Assembly (NCBI GenBank): GCA_964428795.1
Contig: CAYRZL010000041.1
Coordinates: forward strand, 1-23,330
DNA length: 23,330 bases
Reading direction: 5' to 3'
DNA from: CAYRZL01 sp964428795
GTDB lineage: Bacteria; Bacillota; Clostridia; Lachnospirales; Lachnospiraceae
Shown here: positions 21,876-23,330 of the stretch, piece by piece
Position numbering within the stretch: the first letter of the stretch is position 1
How the letters are laid out: every line of letters starts with the position of its first letter
Notes under the pieces: generated by a model
Told to the model about the DNA's origin: nothing
What the model saw: only the letters and a program-made list of their open reading frames with translations
Database searches by the model: none
Made by a program: the position numbers and the translations under genes

Positions 21876-23147
21876 ATGCTTCATACACAAAAGAAAAAAG
21901 GAACGTTTCTGCTCCTGAGTTTCCTGTTATCCCTGCTGATTTTAAATAGCTGCGGACAAACAGCTTCGGACAAAACGACTGCATGGCAATCAGAAACAGC
22001 AAATGAAATAATGGCTCAATCTGATACCGGCGGAAACAGTTCCGCAGATTTTGCAGAAAACGAAAACACTATACAGACATCCGAAGAAACATCTGCGCCT
22101 GACACAAAGGTTCATTTTATCGATGTAGGACAGGGACTGTCTGTTTTAGTTCAGGATAACGGGAAAAACCTCATCTATGACGGAGGCGGACGAAATACAT
22201 CCAGTTATCTTGTATCCTATTTAAAAGAACAGAATGTTGATACTATTGATTATTTGATTTCTTCCCACTATGATGAAGACCACCTGAGCGGATTGATCGG
22301 CTGCCTGAATACATTCCCTGTGGAAAACGTGATCGGTCCGGACTATTCCCACGATTCCAATTTATACCAGTCCTTTATTGGCACTATAAACGAAAAAGGG
22401 CTGGACATACAGCATCCGGACATAGGAGATACCTATACATTAGGAGCTGCTGCTTTCACCATTTTAGCTCCGACAGAAATTATTTCAAATGAGAGCAATG
22501 ATAATTCCATTGTCATAAAGATCAATTCAGGAAACATCAGCTTTATTCTGACCGGAGACGCCGAACATGGAAGCGAAGCCGCTATGATAGATTCCGGCAT
22601 GGACCTCTCCTGCGATGTTTTATGTGTCGGACATCACGGTTCGGCAAGCTCCACAAGCTGGAGCTTTTTGCAGGAAACGGTTCCTGAATATGCCATCATC
22701 AGCTGCGGTTCCGGCAATTCATATGGACATCCTGATACGGACACACTGGATAAATTGTCCTCTATGGAGATTTCCCTTTTTCGAACAGATACGCAGGGAA
22801 CTATTGTGGCTGCATCCGACGGAAAGTCGCTCACCTGGAATGCAGAGCCCTGCAACGATTACACGCCGGGAAACCCGGAAGATAACGGAACACAAACGCA
22901 GACTGTAAATACCGGGAGCAGCAACGACAAATTACTGACCAGTACCTCAAACAATACAGAAGCTGAACAACAGACGGTGACAGAAGCTGACGATATAAGC
23001 GACACACAGGAAACAATGGTCTGGATTCCCAAAACAGGAAGTAAATATCACAGCAAATCTACCTGCAGTAATATGAAGGATTCCACACAGGTCACTCAAT
23101 CCGAAGCTGAAGCACTGGGATATGAACCATGTAAAAAATGCTATTAA
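21876..23147 (+). CDS. lipoprotein with ComEC/Rec2-like metallo-beta-lactamase domain and C-terminal Cys/His motif
   Basis: 423 aa. A lipoprotein signal peptide ends at C26 (LLILNSCGQ). A Ser/Thr/Glu-rich linker reaches about residue 83. The MBL domain (about 85-325) has FIDVGQGLSVLV, the metal motif H131-x-D-x-D135-H136 (ComEC-type HxDxDH), TGD with D228, and GHHGS with H253-H254. A second Thr/Asn/Glu-rich linker leads to a 35-residue C-terminal module with H392, C397, C419 and C422 (YHSKSTC ... PCKKC), which resembles short Ada-type zinc motifs seen at the ends of clostridial surface proteins. ComEC's MBL domain is thought to degrade the non-transported DNA strand; this free-standing extracellular form probably acts on nucleic acid or another phosphodiester, which is inference. 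GGAGGATT precedes the start. Confidence 0.9.
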   Translation: MLHTQKKKGTFLLLSFLLSLLILNSCGQTASDKTTAWQSETANEIMAQSDTGGNSSADFAENENTIQTSEETSAPDTKVHFIDVGQGLSVLVQDNGKNLIYDGGGRNTSSYLVSYLKEQNVDTIDYLISSHYDEDHLSGLIGCLNTFPVENVIGPDYSHDSNLYQSFIGTINEKGLDIQHPDIGDTYTLGAAAFTILAPTEIISNESNDNSIVIKINSGNISFILTGDAEHGSEAAMIDSGMDLSCDVLCVGHHGSASSTSWSFLQETVPEYAIISCGSGNSYGHPDTDTLDKLSSMEISLFRTDTQGTIVAASDGKSLTWNAEPCNDYTPGNPEDNGTQTQTVNTGSSNDKLLTSTSNNTEAEQQTVTEADDISDTQETMVWIPKTGSKYHSKSTCSNMKDSTQVTQSEAEALGYEPCKKCY

Positions 23148-23184
23148 AAAGGGTGCCGCAAAATCAAACGATTTTTCAGCACCC
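23146..23184 (-). terminator. terminator of tRNA-Leu, possibly shared with the convergent MBL gene
   Basis: GGGTGC (23151-23156) pairs with GCACCC (23179-23184) and AAAATC (23160-23165) with GATTTT (23170-23175), separated by a 3x3 internal loop. On the minus strand TTTTT follows the stem at once, so it is a good terminator for the tRNA. The plus-strand side lacks a T run. Confidence 0.8.
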
Positions 23185-23195
23185 CGTATTAAGCG

Positions 23196-23275
23196 TGCGG
23201 CTAACAGGATTTGAACCTGCACGGTCTCCCACCAGAACCTAAATCTGGCGCGTCTGCCAATTCCGCCATAGCCGC
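23196..23275 (-). tRNA. tRNA-Leu (anticodon UAG)
   Basis: 80 nt on the minus strand. The acceptor stem GCGGCTA/TAGCCGC is perfect, with discriminator A. The anticodon stem CCAGA/TCTGG encloses TTTAGGT, giving UAG. The variable arm is about 12 nt, as in class II leucine tRNAs, and the T arm CAGG-TTCAAAT-CCTG is canonical. The 3' CCA is not encoded (CGC follows), so it must be added by the CCA-adding enzyme. Confidence 0.95.
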
Positions 23276-23288
23276 TAGAAGCGAATTG

Positions 23289-23317
23289 ATTTTACCATTT
23301 ATCCCACATTCTGTCAA
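23289..23317 (-). promoter_or_regulatory. promoter of tRNA-Leu
   Basis: Minus-strand -35 TTGACA (23317-23312), 17-bp spacer, -10 TAAAAT (23294-23289), +1 near 23282, only about 7 nt before the mature 5' end. Confidence 0.8.
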
Positions 23318-23330
23318 ATGCAAAAGGATA

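Overview
The window looks like chromosomal DNA of a spore-forming, anaerobic, gut-type clostridium, probably Lachnospiraceae. This is inferred from gene content: an alpha/beta-type small acid-soluble spore protein, a LysM-chitinase-fold spore enzyme without signal peptide, a two-gene SUF-like minimal Fe-S assembly pair, a DUF5685/J-protein/Hsp70 operon, an RND pump in an apparently Gram-positive cell, strong AGGAGG ribosome sites and middling GC. No database search was possible. There is no prophage, insertion sequence or CRISPR array.

Layout. 1-1080: a lone sirohaem/4Fe-4S reductase-like gene and a bidirectional terminator. 1091-7714: a minus-strand efflux operon, read TetR regulator, giant RND permease, 76-aa protein, MATE transporter, with a consensus promoter and a palindromic operator candidate at its head and a 16-bp tandem repeat at its tail. 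7792-10352: minus-strand radical SAM protein, phosphoribosyltransferase and cytidine deaminase. 10478-11674: plus-strand LysM-GH18 enzyme, overlapping by 10 bp the end of the next operon. 11665-15740: a minus-strand chaperone operon, read zinc-ribbon membrane protein, DUF5685 protein, J-protein with a Gly-Tyr-Gln-Ser low-complexity domain, and a divergent Hsp70. 15778-16946: a metallophosphoesterase and a small serine-recombinase-fold protein without the catalytic residues. 16947-17581: a 342-bp non-coding stretch with an inverted repeat and helically phased A-tracts, then the spore protein gene and paired terminators. 17584-19340: SufC-like ATPase and SufB/D-like scaffold behind a strong promoter whose mRNA should begin with a 15-bp hairpin. 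19366-20464: DJ-1/PfpI protein and a divergent CYTH protein. 20497-21721: a membrane-anchored protein and a DUF1653 protein. 21739-23147: a lipoprotein with a ComEC-like metallo-beta-lactamase domain and a C-terminal Cys/His motif. 23151-23317: tRNA-Leu(UAG) with promoter and terminator.

How the genes work together. The TetR operon joins two unrelated efflux families under one likely autorepressor. The chaperone operon is the best candidate for an undescribed system: it supplies its own J-protein and Hsp70, places a low-complexity domain of the kind that can drive condensation in the J-protein, couples it translationally to a DUF5685 protein with Asp-rich motifs, and starts with a membrane zinc-ribbon protein. 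No GrpE gene and no CIRCE element accompany it, so it is probably a specialised paralogue of the housekeeping DnaK system.
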